Positions 1-7,846 of a stretch of DNA of 34,148 nucleotides are shown piece after piece. A model generated the notes under the pieces. It saw nothing but the letters and a program-made list of their open reading frames with translations, was not told where the DNA came from and ran no database searches. A program made the position numbers and the translations under genes. The first letter of the stretch is position 1. Every line of letters starts with the position of its first letter. This stretch comes from Thermoleophilia bacterium (GTDB lineage: Bacteria > Actinomycetota > Thermoleophilia > Miltoncostaeales > Miltoncostaeaceae): assembly GCA_017853415.1 (NCBI GenBank), contig JAFMJQ010000165.1, positions 1 through 34,148 of the forward strand. Direction: 5' to 3'.

Positions 1-2
1 CA

Positions 3-728
3 AAAGCTGAGTTTAAAGAGTATTGCCTACGCAAATTGGGTAAGCCTGTAATTGAAATCAATGTCGATGATGATCAGGTTGATGATCGTATTGACGAGGC
101 TCTCCGTTATTACTATGACTATCACTTTGACGGTTCAGACAGAACCTATTATAAGCATATAGTAACCGTGGATGATGTCGCCAACAAGTACATCACACTG
201 CCAGAGAATATCATCGGAGCTGTAAGCGTCTTCTCTATCGGTGACCCGTCGATCCGTGCTGACGACCTCTTCAACATCCGTTATCAGATTGCTCTGAACG
301 ACCTCTATACACTGACAAACGTTTCGATCGTTCCATACTATATGGTTATGGAACATTTGTCGCTTCTGACAGAGATGCTGGTCGGCAAACAACCTATCAG
401 ATATGCCAGACACAAAGATAGACTATACATCGACACCGATTGGGGCAACCTAAGAGTCGGTTCATACTTGCTTGTAGAGGCGTATGAGATTGTGGATCCT
501 ACGGTTTATACCGATGCATGGAATGATCGTTGGCTTCAGAACTACGCGACTGCTCTTATCAAAAGACAGTGGGGTTCGAACCTGACTAAGTTTACAGGTA
601 TGAATCTCCCAGGCGGTGTGCAGTTCAACGGCGAAAAGATCTATAACGATGCGGTGGATGAAATCACTAAGATGGAAACAGAGATGATCTCTGGTTACTC
701 TCTTCCCGTCTTGGATATGATTGGTTGA
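3..728 (+). CDS. 13: Neck protein gp13 (5' end outside window)
   Basis: Structural protein of the T4 neck, which with gp14 closes the DNA-filled head and accepts the tail. The reading frame is already open at base 3 and runs without stop to TGA at 728, so the gene starts upstream of the window; the first TTG at 36 is not a credible start because the residues before it (FKEYCLRKLGKPVIEINVDD) continue the family sequence. The conserved N-terminal block KPVIEINVDDDQVDDRIDEAL and the following YHFDG segment are what I recall for gp13 of marine T4-like phages. Gene 14 and gene 15 follow in the T4 order, which supports the call. About 241 codons are visible, against roughly 309 residues in T4. The stop overlaps the start region of an inserted mobile-type gene. 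Confidence 0.82.
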   Translation, partial: KAEFKEYCLRKLGKPVIEINVDDDQVDDRIDEALRYYYDYHFDGSDRTYYKHIVTVDDVANKYITLPENIIGAVSVFSIGDPSIRADDLFNIRYQIALNDLYTLTNVSIVPYYMVMEHLSLLTEMLVGKQPIRYARHKDRLYIDTDWGNLRVGSYLLVEAYEIVDPTVYTDAWNDRWLQNYATALIKRQWGSNLTKFTGMNLPGGVQFNGEKIYNDAVDEITKMETEMISGYSLPVLDMIG

Positions 729-729
729 A

Positions 730-1224
730 ATGCATACTATGGACACCATTTCATTATTTCTTGGTCTTGACCCTCTTTTAAAAGAGGAAATTGATAATAT
801 TAATGATATCATATCAACACATAAACATTTAAATAGTGTACCCGGTGCATTTCCAGGCTGGAAATCTGAAGACTTTACAGATGAACATAAAAATAATATG
901 TCAATTGCTGCATCCAAAAGAATACGCACTCCTGAACACTTAGCCGCTTTACACCAAGGTAGAAGAAATTCTAAAAACTCTGCTGAACATAATGCAGCTG
1001 CATCAAGAATTGGCAGTAAACATACGACTGAAACTAAAAATAAAATGTCACTAGCTAAAATTGGAAAAGAAACCACAAAATTAACAGCTAGTAAAGCCGG
1101 TAAAATTTCTGCACAAAAAAGAAAAGAATCTGGTTACTATCAATCGGAAGAAGCCAAATTAAGGTATATAAAGATGTGGGAAACTAGAAGAGCAAGAAAG
1201 GAGGGATTTGTTAATGGGAACTAA
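730..1224 (+). CDS. NUMOD3-motif protein, probable mobile (homing-type) gene
   Basis: A 164-residue basic protein inserted between neck genes 13 and 14, which are normally adjacent. From residue ~50 it carries successive short NUMOD3-like helical repeats: HKNNMSIAASKR, PEHLAALHQGRR, NSAEHNAAASRIG, HTTETKNKMSLAKIGK. NUMOD3 is the modular DNA-binding motif of GIY-YIG and HNH homing endonucleases. I see no GIY-YIG or HNH catalytic core, so it may be a decayed or nuclease-less remnant, or a DNA-binding accessory. ATG 730 is chosen over the in-frame TTG 721; ATG 739 is also possible, and no strong ribosome binding site is visible. The base composition is markedly more AT-rich than the flanking structural genes, with many AAA, ATA and AAT codons, which suggests recent transfer. 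The 3' end overlaps the original ATG of gene 14. Confidence 0.7.
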   Translation: MHTMDTISLFLGLDPLLKEEIDNINDIISTHKHLNSVPGAFPGWKSEDFTDEHKNNMSIAASKRIRTPEHLAALHQGRRNSKNSAEHNAAASRIGSKHTTETKNKMSLAKIGKETTKLTASKAGKISAQKRKESGYYQSEEAKLRYIKMWETRRARKEGFVNGN

Positions 1225-1265
1225 TTTCTACTTTCAATAATTTCAGTAATAGCCAAGAGCAGCTA
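1214..1265 (+). other. 14: Out-of-frame 5' end of gene 14 (apparent +1 frameshift)
   Basis: ATG 1214 reads MGTNFYFQ and then meets TAA at 1238-1240. If one T of the TTT at about 1232-1234 is removed, the reading becomes MGTNFYFNNFSNSQEQLLIED and joins the long gp14 frame without a gap, matching the N-terminus I expect for gp14 of this branch. The gp14 frame itself has no ATG between the upstream stop at 1212-1214 and codon TTG 1266. Either the extra T is a sequencing or assembly error, or gp14 is made by ribosomal slippage or from an internal non-ATG start. Confidence 0.6.
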
Positions 1266-1943
1266 TTGATAGAAGATCTGATCCTAGAGTCTATCAAGAT
1301 CTATGGCCACGATATGTTTTATTGTCCTAGAACACTTATAGCAAAAGATGATGTCTACGGCGAAGATTCACTATCTGAGTATAACTCTAGCTATCCTATC
1401 GACCTATATATCAAGAGTTACGACTCCTACGAGGGTGATGGCACATTCCTGTCCAAGTTTAATCTTGAGATCAGAGATCAGGTAACTCTTACAATATCGA
1501 TCCGTAACTTCATGAACGAGATCGGTGGTATTGCTCTTCTAGATCGTCCACAGGAAGGTGATCTAATCTACGTTCCGATGCTGGATCGTCTACTTGTTAT
1601 CAAGTATGTCAGCAAGACATCTGTCTGGTACCAGATGGGTTCGATCCAGACTTATGATCTGGTATGCGAAACATTCGAGTACAGTTCAGAGCGCCTTAGA
1701 ACCGGTATCGATGCAATTGACAGTATCGAGAAGGAACGCAGTCTTGATCTTTCGATCTGGGGCTTCCTCACAAGCGATGGTTACTATATAACAGACAACG
1801 ATGGATACGAGATTATCCAAGGCAACTATAGCTTTGAACAGCAGGCAACCGATACGTTCGAAGATAACACCGAGATCCAGCTGGAAGGTGAAGTAATTCT
1901 TGACTGGACTCAGGTAGATCCTTTCTCAGAAGGCGAAGTATAA
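1266..1943 (+). CDS. 14: Neck protein gp14 (start uncertain)
   Basis: Second neck protein, forming with gp13 the connector between portal vertex and tail. The block LIEDLILESIKIYGHDMFYCPRTL followed by DDVYGEDSLSEYNSSYPIDLYI is typical of gp14 in T4-like phages, and the gene lies directly before gp15 as in T4. It gives 225 residues from the first possible start codon (TTG 1266), against about 256 in T4. The frame is open back to 1215 and the natural ATG is probably 1214, one base out of frame, so the annotated start is a placeholder. The C-terminus is acidic and ends one base before the ATG of gene 15. Confidence 0.8.
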   Translation: MIEDLILESIKIYGHDMFYCPRTLIAKDDVYGEDSLSEYNSSYPIDLYIKSYDSYEGDGTFLSKFNLEIRDQVTLTISIRNFMNEIGGIALLDRPQEGDLIYVPMLDRLLVIKYVSKTSVWYQMGSIQTYDLVCETFEYSSERLRTGIDAIDSIEKERSLDLSIWGFLTSDGYYITDNDGYEIIQGNYSFEQQATDTFEDNTEIQLEGEVILDWTQVDPFSEGEV

Positions 1944-1944
1944 C

Positions 1945-2775
1945 ATGTTCGGTAATACATTTTCACACGATATATTAAGAAAGTATGTCATCCTTTTCGG
2001 AACACTTTTTAATAATATCTACATCAACCGTCATGACAATACTGGTAAGACGATACAAACTATTAAAGTCCCGCTGTCATATGGACCTAAAGAAAAGTAT
2101 CTTGCTCGTCTTGAAGGCAACCCCGATCTAGACAACAAGATTGCTATGACAGTTCCACGTATTTCATTCGAGATGACATCGTTTCAATACGATTCGGAAC
2201 GTAAACTGAATACGTTGAACCGTAAGGTCAAGAGCAACAAATATCAATATCAGCCGGTTCCGTACAATATCACGTTCCAACTATCTGTTCTTGTCAAGAA
2301 TGCAGATGATGGAACTAAGATCGTAGAACAGATTCTACCGTACTTTACGCCGGAATGGACCGCATCGGTTCATTTGGTCCCGGACATGGAAGATGATCCG
2401 TGGGATATTCCTATCATCATGAATAGTATCTCTTCTGAGGATACGTACGAGGGTAACTTTGAAACCAGACGTGCTATCATCTGGACACTAGAATTTACTC
2501 TAAAGGGTTATGTGTTCGGTCCTACAAAGAGAATTGGATCCGGCGATGGAACTGACGGCGGAGTTATCAAATATGTCGATGTTAACATCAGACCGACTGC
2601 GAACGTCACAACCGCCAATACAACAAATACCGCTGCAACTGAAACGGTTCATGTCTATCCTGGTTTAACAGCCAATGGGCAACCAACATCTAATGCAGCA
2701 GAGTCTGTTAACTGGACTCTAATTAATGCAACTGATAACTATGGATTTATTCATGAGTTCGAAAGCAATGTGTAA
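1945..2775 (+). CDS. 15: Tail sheath stabiliser / tail completion protein gp15
   Basis: Forms the ring that caps the tail at its head-proximal end and lets the finished tail dock to the neck. It has 276 residues, near the size of T4 gp15 (272). The N-terminal region (MFGNTFSHDILRKYVILFGT, then NNIYINR, VPLSYGPKEKYLAR and PRISFEMTSFQYDSERKLN) is the conserved gp15 pattern. It lies between gene 14 and the terminase genes as in T4, and its stop codon overlaps the ATG of gene 16 (TAATG), indicating translational coupling. The C-terminal ~60 residues are Thr/Asn/Ala-rich and look like a variable tail. Confidence 0.88.
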   Translation: MFGNTFSHDILRKYVILFGTLFNNIYINRHDNTGKTIQTIKVPLSYGPKEKYLARLEGNPDLDNKIAMTVPRISFEMTSFQYDSERKLNTLNRKVKSNKYQYQPVPYNITFQLSVLVKNADDGTKIVEQILPYFTPEWTASVHLVPDMEDDPWDIPIIMNSISSEDTYEGNFETRRAIIWTLEFTLKGYVFGPTKRIGSGDGTDGGVIKYVDVNIRPTANVTTANTTNTAATETVHVYPGLTANGQPTSNAAESVNWTLINATDNYGFIHEFESNV

Positions 2776-3176
2776 TGAAAAAGCTAAATCAAATTTTAAA
2801 CATCCAACCAGATCCTGATAGACAATATCTTCCTATGGTCCAAGATAGACCAGAAGATCCTACTATACAGAATGACTTTGACTATGCCCGTGAAAATCTG
2901 ATGGATGTAATAGGCAAAGGCCAGGAAGCTTTGTTTGATCTGATGGATGTGGCCAGACAGTCACAACATCCTAGAGCATACGAAGTTCTTTCGACTATGA
3001 TGAACACTCTGGTTGGTGCTAACAAAGATTTGCTTGATCTACAGGCCAAGAAGAAGAAACTTCTTGAGACGGAACCAGAGGCCAATAATCAGCAGGTAAC
3101 CAATAACCTCTTTGTCGGATCTACTGCCGAACTACAGAAGATGATCGATCAAAGAAGAAACAATAGTGAAGAATGA
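2775..3176 (+). CDS. 16: Terminase small subunit gp16
   Basis: DNA-recognition and regulatory subunit of the packaging motor; in T4 it forms rings that stimulate gp17. It has 133 residues, shorter than T4 gp16 (164) but in the range of the marine relatives. The central part (about residues 35-110) is strongly helical and ends in a Lys-rich segment (AKKKKLLETE), consistent with the oligomerisation coiled coil of the family. The call rests largely on position: the start overlaps the stop of gene 15 and the end overlaps the start of the unmistakable large terminase. Confidence 0.8.
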   Translation: MKKLNQILNIQPDPDRQYLPMVQDRPEDPTIQNDFDYARENLMDVIGKGQEALFDLMDVARQSQHPRAYEVLSTMMNTLVGANKDLLDLQAKKKKLLETEPEANNQQVTNNLFVGSTAELQKMIDQRRNNSEE

Positions 3177-4834
3177 CAGTAGTAGACAAGCTTAAAAAGG
3201 CTTTTGATAAGGGTTACAACGGCAACCCACTTCTCAAGAAGGCCAGAAAAAAGATCGAATGGACGGCCGAACAGGTCGAAGAATGGCTTAAATGCGCCGA
3301 CGATCCCATTTACTTTGCTGAACGTTATATCAAAATCGTCCATGTTGACCGTGGCCTAATTCCGATTGTACTTTATGACTACCAAAAAGAAATCATTGTC
3401 AAGCTTACTAATAACCGCCGCGTCACGGTGGTCACCAGTCGTCAGGCTGGTAAGACTACTACGGCTGCTGCTATTATCTTACATTACATTCTCTTCAATG
3501 AACATAAGACAGTAGCACTTCTTGCCAACAAGGGTGATGCGGCTCGTGAAATCCTGGATCGTGTTAAGTTATCATACGAATCCCTTCCTGACTGGTTACA
3601 GCAGGGCGTTGTCGAGTGGAACAAGGGTTCGATCGAACTCGAGAACGGTTGTAAGGTTCTTGCTGCAGCGACAAGTTCATCGGCTATTCGTGGTAAGTCT
3701 ATCTCACTACTGTACATCGATGAAGCTGCGTTCGTTGAGAACTGGGACGAGTTCTTCGCCTCGGTTTTCCCTACGATTTCGTCTGGTGAAACAACCAAGA
3801 TTCTGTTCACATCTACTCCGAACGGTCTGAACCACTTCTATAAGACCTGTACCGGAGCCAAGGAAGGCAGCAACGGTTACCAATATGTCGAGGTTCCTTG
3901 GCAGATGGTTCCTGGCCGTGATGACAAATGGAAGCAAGAAACACTCGGTGCGATGGACTTCGACTACGAGAAGTTTGCTCAGGAATTTGAATGCGCATGG
4001 CTCGGTTCATCGGGTACACTTATCTCGGGTGCCGTTCTTAAGACGCTGACTGCACAACGTCCTCTATCATCGACTGATGGATTAACTACATACTTCCTTC
4101 CTGAGAAGGATCACCGTTATGTTATGACGTGTGACGTGTCTCATGGTAAGGGTCTTGACTACTCTGCATTCCAGGTGATCGATGTCACCCAGATGCCGTA
4201 TAATCAGGTCTGCGTATACAAGAGTAATGTCACGCCACCTGCCGAATACACCCAGACTATTCATCAGACATCTCTGCAATATAATAATGCCGTGATCCTG
4301 GTTGAAATTAATGACATCGGATTAACTGTTGCCGATGCACTATACATAGATTATGAATCTGATAACCTAATCTTTACCGAGAAGGCAGGTCCGAAAGGCA
4401 AGAGAATCTCTGCCGGTTTTAATAAGAATGCGGAACGTGGATTGAAACAAACGGCGGTTACTAAGACTGTTGGTTGTTCACTACTTAAATTGCTGATTGA
4501 ACAGTATCAGCTAATCATTAACGATCATGACACCATCTATGAACTATCCAGGTTCTCTAAGAAGAACGCCTCGTATGAGGCAGAACCTGGTGCACATGAT
4601 GACCTTGTCATGGCTTTGGTATTGTTTGCTTGGATGTCAAACCAACAATACTTCAAAGATTTTACAGATATTAACACACTTCTAAGATTAAGAAATAGAA
4701 CTGATGAAGATCTTGAGAATGAAATGTTCTCATTCTTTATGGATAACGGAAGAGAACTTGCAGATCCGGGCGCAGTTGAGGTCATCGATATGTCCCAGCA
4801 GTGGAATCCCGAGTTCAGAGGCCTCTTTTCGTAA
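3173..4834 (+). CDS. 17: Terminase large subunit gp17 (packaging ATPase and nuclease)
   Basis: Motor protein that docks on the portal, pumps DNA into the prohead with ATP and cuts the concatemer. It has 553 residues (T4: 610). Visible in order: ATPase domain with Walker A SRQAGKTT (residues ~89-96), Walker B LLYIDE (~179-184) and coupling motif TSTPNG (~213-218); then an RNase-H-like nuclease domain starting at VMTCDVSHGKGLDYS with Asp321, a later acidic site in LVEINDIG, and the C-terminal HDDLVMAL. All key residues are present, so it should be active. The ATG overlaps the gene 16 stop by four bases. Confidence 0.96.
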   Translation: MTVVDKLKKAFDKGYNGNPLLKKARKKIEWTAEQVEEWLKCADDPIYFAERYIKIVHVDRGLIPIVLYDYQKEIIVKLTNNRRVTVVTSRQAGKTTTAAAIILHYILFNEHKTVALLANKGDAAREILDRVKLSYESLPDWLQQGVVEWNKGSIELENGCKVLAAATSSSAIRGKSISLLYIDEAAFVENWDEFFASVFPTISSGETTKILFTSTPNGLNHFYKTCTGAKEGSNGYQYVEVPWQMVPGRDDKWKQETLGAMDFDYEKFAQEFECAWLGSSGTLISGAVLKTLTAQRPLSSTDGLTTYFLPEKDHRYVMTCDVSHGKGLDYSAFQVIDVTQMPYNQVCVYKSNVTPPAEYTQTIHQTSLQYNNAVILVEINDIGLTVADALYIDYESDNLIFTEKAGPKGKRISAGFNKNAERGLKQTAVTKTVGCSLLKLLIEQYQLIINDHDTIYELSRFSKKNASYEAEPGAHDDLVMALVLFAWMSNQQYFKDFTDINTLLRLRNRTDEDLENEMFSFFMDNGRELADPGAVEVIDMSQQWNPEFRGLFS

Positions 4835-4845
4835 TCTGGGCAAAT

Positions 4846-4853
4846 TATAAATA
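4846..4853 (+). promoter_or_regulatory. T4-type late promoter for gene 18
   Basis: An exact TATAAATA octamer in the 64-base gap between genes 17 and 18. This is the T4 late promoter element recognised by the sigma factor gp55, which is encoded in this window. The gene 18 ATG lies 46 bases downstream with a good ribosome binding site (AAGGGAG). Confidence 0.8.
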
Positions 4854-4898
4854 AAAGCAAAAGTACTGGTTAAACACCTTCGATTAAGGGAGATTACA

Positions 4899-7226
4899 AT
4901 GGCGTTTCAAGTCAGCCCTGGAATTAACGTTTCCGAGATTGATCTTACAACAACTGTACCGGCTTTAGCAACCACTATTGGTGCTATGGGCGGTGTATTT
5001 CGTTGGGGTCCTGTCGGCAAGTTTATTCTTGTAGATTCAGAAAATACACTGGCAGCGCGTTATGGCATGCCAACAAATAACAACTATGAAACATTTTACA
5101 CTGCAGCAAACTTCCTTGCATATGGTAATGCTCTTTATGTAAGTCGTGCAGCCGTTACAACCGGTTTCTCGAACACGGTTGCTTCATCAAGTGTTAACCT
5201 ACAGAGCAACTCGACCGTTGTTCTAACCGGCAACAACCATGCTGTTCAAGCAGGTCATGCAGTCTTTGGTGTTGGTATTCCAGACGGAACGTTTGTTTCG
5301 ACTGTAACAGCCAACTCGACTGCTCTTGCAGTTGTTCTGACTGCAAATGCTACCACATCGACAGATTCACAACTTAACTTCTTTGCAAATACACTTGCTC
5401 TGAACGCTGTGGCAAATAGTGGTGTTGTTGAACTTGCAGATTGCATTGTCAAGAACGCAGACGACTTTGAAGACAAGGGTCCAGCAAATGCTACCTTTGC
5501 AAGCACACAGTTCGTAGCTCGTTATCCAGGCGATCTTGGCAACTCGCTTCGTGTTTCTATGTGTGATTCTGCAGCTCAGTATAGCCGCACAATTAACCCA
5601 TTCAGCAATACTAGCGTTGGTGGTACTGCGGCAACATATCGTCTAGATCAGCTTGCTGCAGCCGGTATCGCAATCAATGTTAACGAATCAACTGCAAATG
5701 TCTTCCTTACATGGGATTCGGGTGCATCTACTCTGACATATGCTGAAACAAAGACTGCTGCAAACACTGTTCTTCAGTCTCTGTCGGTTGGTGACTACAT
5801 TGAACTAGGTAACACAACAACTGGTACTCAGACTCTTAAGATTAAGTCACTTCCAGCAGTAACCTCAGACGATACTGCTACGCAAGCATACTTCAGCATC
5901 GCGTTCGAAGATACTTGGAACCGTGCACAAAACTTTACATCTAATACAATCGCACGTAAGTGGGAATTCTTCAACACCATCCCAACAGCTCCAGGCACAT
6001 CACGTTATCTTTCAGAGCGTGGTCTAACTGTTGTTGACCAGGTAAGTGTTGTGGTTGTAGACGAAGATGGTATGTTCTCTGGTACTCCAGGAACAGTTCT
6101 TGAAGTTTACGAGAACCTTTCACGTGCTACAGACGCTATCGGTGAAGATGGTACTACATCCTTCTACAAGACAGTTGTCAATGACAACTCGCGTTATGTA
6201 TGGGCAACTAATGACCGCGCCGAAGCTCCAACAACAACTGCTGCAAGCCTTGCAAATTCTACAACCTCTCTTCCATACTTTGAATCATTCATCGGTGGTC
6301 GTGATGGTATCACAGAAAGCACTGCAACGGTTGCTGCTCTAGCATCTGCTTATGATCTCTTTGCTGATGCCTCTTCGGTTGACGTATCGCTAATCATGGC
6401 TGGTAAGTCGGTTGGTGCATCGAACGGTGCTCAGCTAGCTAACTATTTGATCGACAATATCGCCGATGTTCGTAAGGACTGTGTGGTATTCGTATCGCCT
6501 CAGAAGGAAGACGTTGTCGGTACTGCTGTTGAAGGTGCGCAAGCTTCAAATATCGTAACATTCCGTCAGAGTGTACGTAATAGCTCGTATGCATTCATCG
6601 ATTCTGGTTACAAGTATCAGTACGATAAGTACAACGATGTATATCGTTACGTTCCACTGAACGGTGATATTGCTGGTCTGACAGCTCGTTCAGACAACCT
6701 TCGCGATCCTTGGTACTCGCCTGCCGGTTACAACCGTGGTCAGATCAAGAACCTTGTAAAGCTCGCTTATAGCCCAAGCAAGACAGATCGTGATCTTCTG
6801 TACAAGAACGATATCAACCCAGTAATCACACAACCAGGTCAAGGAACGGTTCTGTTCGGTGACAAGACCGCTCTCGGTCGTGCAAGTGCATTCGATCGTA
6901 TCAACGTTCGTCGTTTGTTCATCGTTCTAGAAAAGACCATTGCTACTGCAGCAAATCAGATGCTCTTCGAATTCAACGACGAATTCACAAGAGCTCAGTT
7001 CCTAAACCTGATTGAACCATTCCTCCGTGATGTTCAAGGCCGTCGTGGTATCACAGACTTCCGTGTTGTTTGCGATGAAACAAACAATACTGCAGAAGTT
7101 ATCGATACAAACCGCTTTGTTGGTGACATCTACATCAAGCCTGCTAAGAGCATCAACTTCATCCAGTTGAACTTCGTAGCTGTTCGCTCAGGTGTAGAGT
7201 TCAATGAAGTTGTTGGCCAGTTCTAA
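4899..7226 (+). CDS. 18: Tail sheath protein gp18
   Basis: Contractile sheath subunit. The N-terminus (MAFQVSPGINVSEIDLTTTVPALATTIGA) and the C-terminal region (SAFDRINVRRLFIVLEKTI, FLRDVQGRRGITDFRVVCDETNN, then VGDIYIKPAKSINFIQLNF) are hallmarks of gp18. It has 775 residues against 659 in T4. Part of the excess is an inserted beta-rich Ser/Thr/Ala/Val segment at about residues 90-165, containing GHAVFGVGIPDGTFVSTV, which resembles small surface-exposed beta modules inserted in other marine T4-like sheath proteins. The ribosome binding site AAGGGAG is well spaced before ATG 4899, and a late promoter lies just upstream. Confidence 0.96.
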   Translation: MAFQVSPGINVSEIDLTTTVPALATTIGAMGGVFRWGPVGKFILVDSENTLAARYGMPTNNNYETFYTAANFLAYGNALYVSRAAVTTGFSNTVASSSVNLQSNSTVVLTGNNHAVQAGHAVFGVGIPDGTFVSTVTANSTALAVVLTANATTSTDSQLNFFANTLALNAVANSGVVELADCIVKNADDFEDKGPANATFASTQFVARYPGDLGNSLRVSMCDSAAQYSRTINPFSNTSVGGTAATYRLDQLAAAGIAINVNESTANVFLTWDSGASTLTYAETKTAANTVLQSLSVGDYIELGNTTTGTQTLKIKSLPAVTSDDTATQAYFSIAFEDTWNRAQNFTSNTIARKWEFFNTIPTAPGTSRYLSERGLTVVDQVSVVVVDEDGMFSGTPGTVLEVYENLSRATDAIGEDGTTSFYKTVVNDNSRYVWATNDRAEAPTTTAASLANSTTSLPYFESFIGGRDGITESTATVAALASAYDLFADASSVDVSLIMAGKSVGASNGAQLANYLIDNIADVRKDCVVFVSPQKEDVVGTAVEGAQASNIVTFRQSVRNSSYAFIDSGYKYQYDKYNDVYRYVPLNGDIAGLTARSDNLRDPWYSPAGYNRGQIKNLVKLAYSPSKTDRDLLYKNDINPVITQPGQGTVLFGDKTALGRASAFDRINVRRLFIVLEKTIATAANQMLFEFNDEFTRAQFLNLIEPFLRDVQGRRGITDFRVVCDETNNTAEVIDTNRFVGDIYIKPAKSINFIQLNFVAVRSGVEFNEVVGQF

Positions 7227-7232
7227 TAAATA
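7225..7232 (+). promoter_or_regulatory. Late promoter for gene 19
   Basis: The octamer AATAAATA, a one-base variant of the T4 late consensus TATAAATA, overlaps the stop codon of gene 18. An unusually strong ribosome binding site (TAGGAGG, 7241-7247) and ATG 7256 follow. Confidence 0.65.
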
Positions 7233-7255
7233 AAAGAAACTAGGAGGAAAAGCAA

Positions 7256-7792
7256 ATGGCTTTTAATATTAATGAGATGAGAAGCCAACTGGTCTACGGT
7301 GGCGCTCGTCAGAATCTATTCCAGGTGCGTATCAACAATCCTGCGAATGCTTCTGCAGATCTCAAGACACCATTTATGGTTCAAGCTGCCCAGATTCCCG
7401 AGTCACAACTTGGTGTGATCCCTGTGTTCTACTTCGGCCGACAGATGAAGTTGGCCGGGGACAGAACGTTCGGTGACTGGACTGTTACAATTATTAACGA
7501 TGAAGACTTCCTGATTCGTAACGCAATGGAAGAGTGGTCGAACCGCATCAACCGTCTAGAGCGTAACGTCCGTGAAATCAATCGTTATAAGTCCAATGCT
7601 ACTGTAATTCAGTATGCTAAGGATGGTACACCTATTCGTGAATATAAATTCGATGGAATCTTCCCAAGCGTTATTTCACCAATCGAACTAGATTGGGCAA
7701 ATACCGACCAGATTGAATCGTTCCAGGTTACCTTCTCGTACGACTACTGGACAGTCAGTGGTGGAAGTACAGACAGAGCCGGTGGCGCCTAA
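7256..7792 (+). CDS. 19: Tail tube protein gp19
   Basis: Subunit of the inner tail tube through which DNA passes. It has 178 residues (T4: 163). Conserved blocks are RQNLFQVRINNP near the N-terminus, KLAGDRTFGDWTVTIINDEDF in the middle, AKDGTPIREYKFDGIFP, and the C-terminal ESFQVTFSYDYW; the AGDRTFDDWTVTVMND signature of T4 gp19 is nearly identical. It sits directly behind gene 18 with its own late promoter and is followed by a strong intrinsic terminator, so it can be made in large amounts as a short transcript. Confidence 0.95.
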   Translation: MAFNINEMRSQLVYGGARQNLFQVRINNPANASADLKTPFMVQAAQIPESQLGVIPVFYFGRQMKLAGDRTFGDWTVTIINDEDFLIRNAMEEWSNRINRLERNVREINRYKSNATVIQYAKDGTPIREYKFDGIFPSVISPIELDWANTDQIESFQVTFSYDYWTVSGGSTDRAGGA

Positions 7793-7796
7793 TAAG

Positions 7797-7825
7797 TAAG
7801 GGGTAACCATTCCCCTTATTTTTTT
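7797..7825 (+). terminator. Intrinsic terminator after gene 19
   Basis: A 7-bp perfect stem TAAGGGG / CCCCTTA with an 8-base loop, followed by TT and five more Ts (through 7825). It lies four bases behind the gene 19 stop and separates the abundant tube mRNA from the portal gene. Confidence 0.85.
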
Positions 7826-7846
7826 GTTATTTAAATTGGAGAACCC

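Noticed and set aside
36-728. Gene 13 starting at TTG 36
   Set aside because: The frame is open to the window edge and the residues before 36 continue the family sequence.
462-1076. Long minus-strand reading frame across genes 13 and the NUMOD3 gene, and other antisense frames
   Set aside because: They mirror well-supported + strand genes, lack ribosome binding sites and resemble no family.
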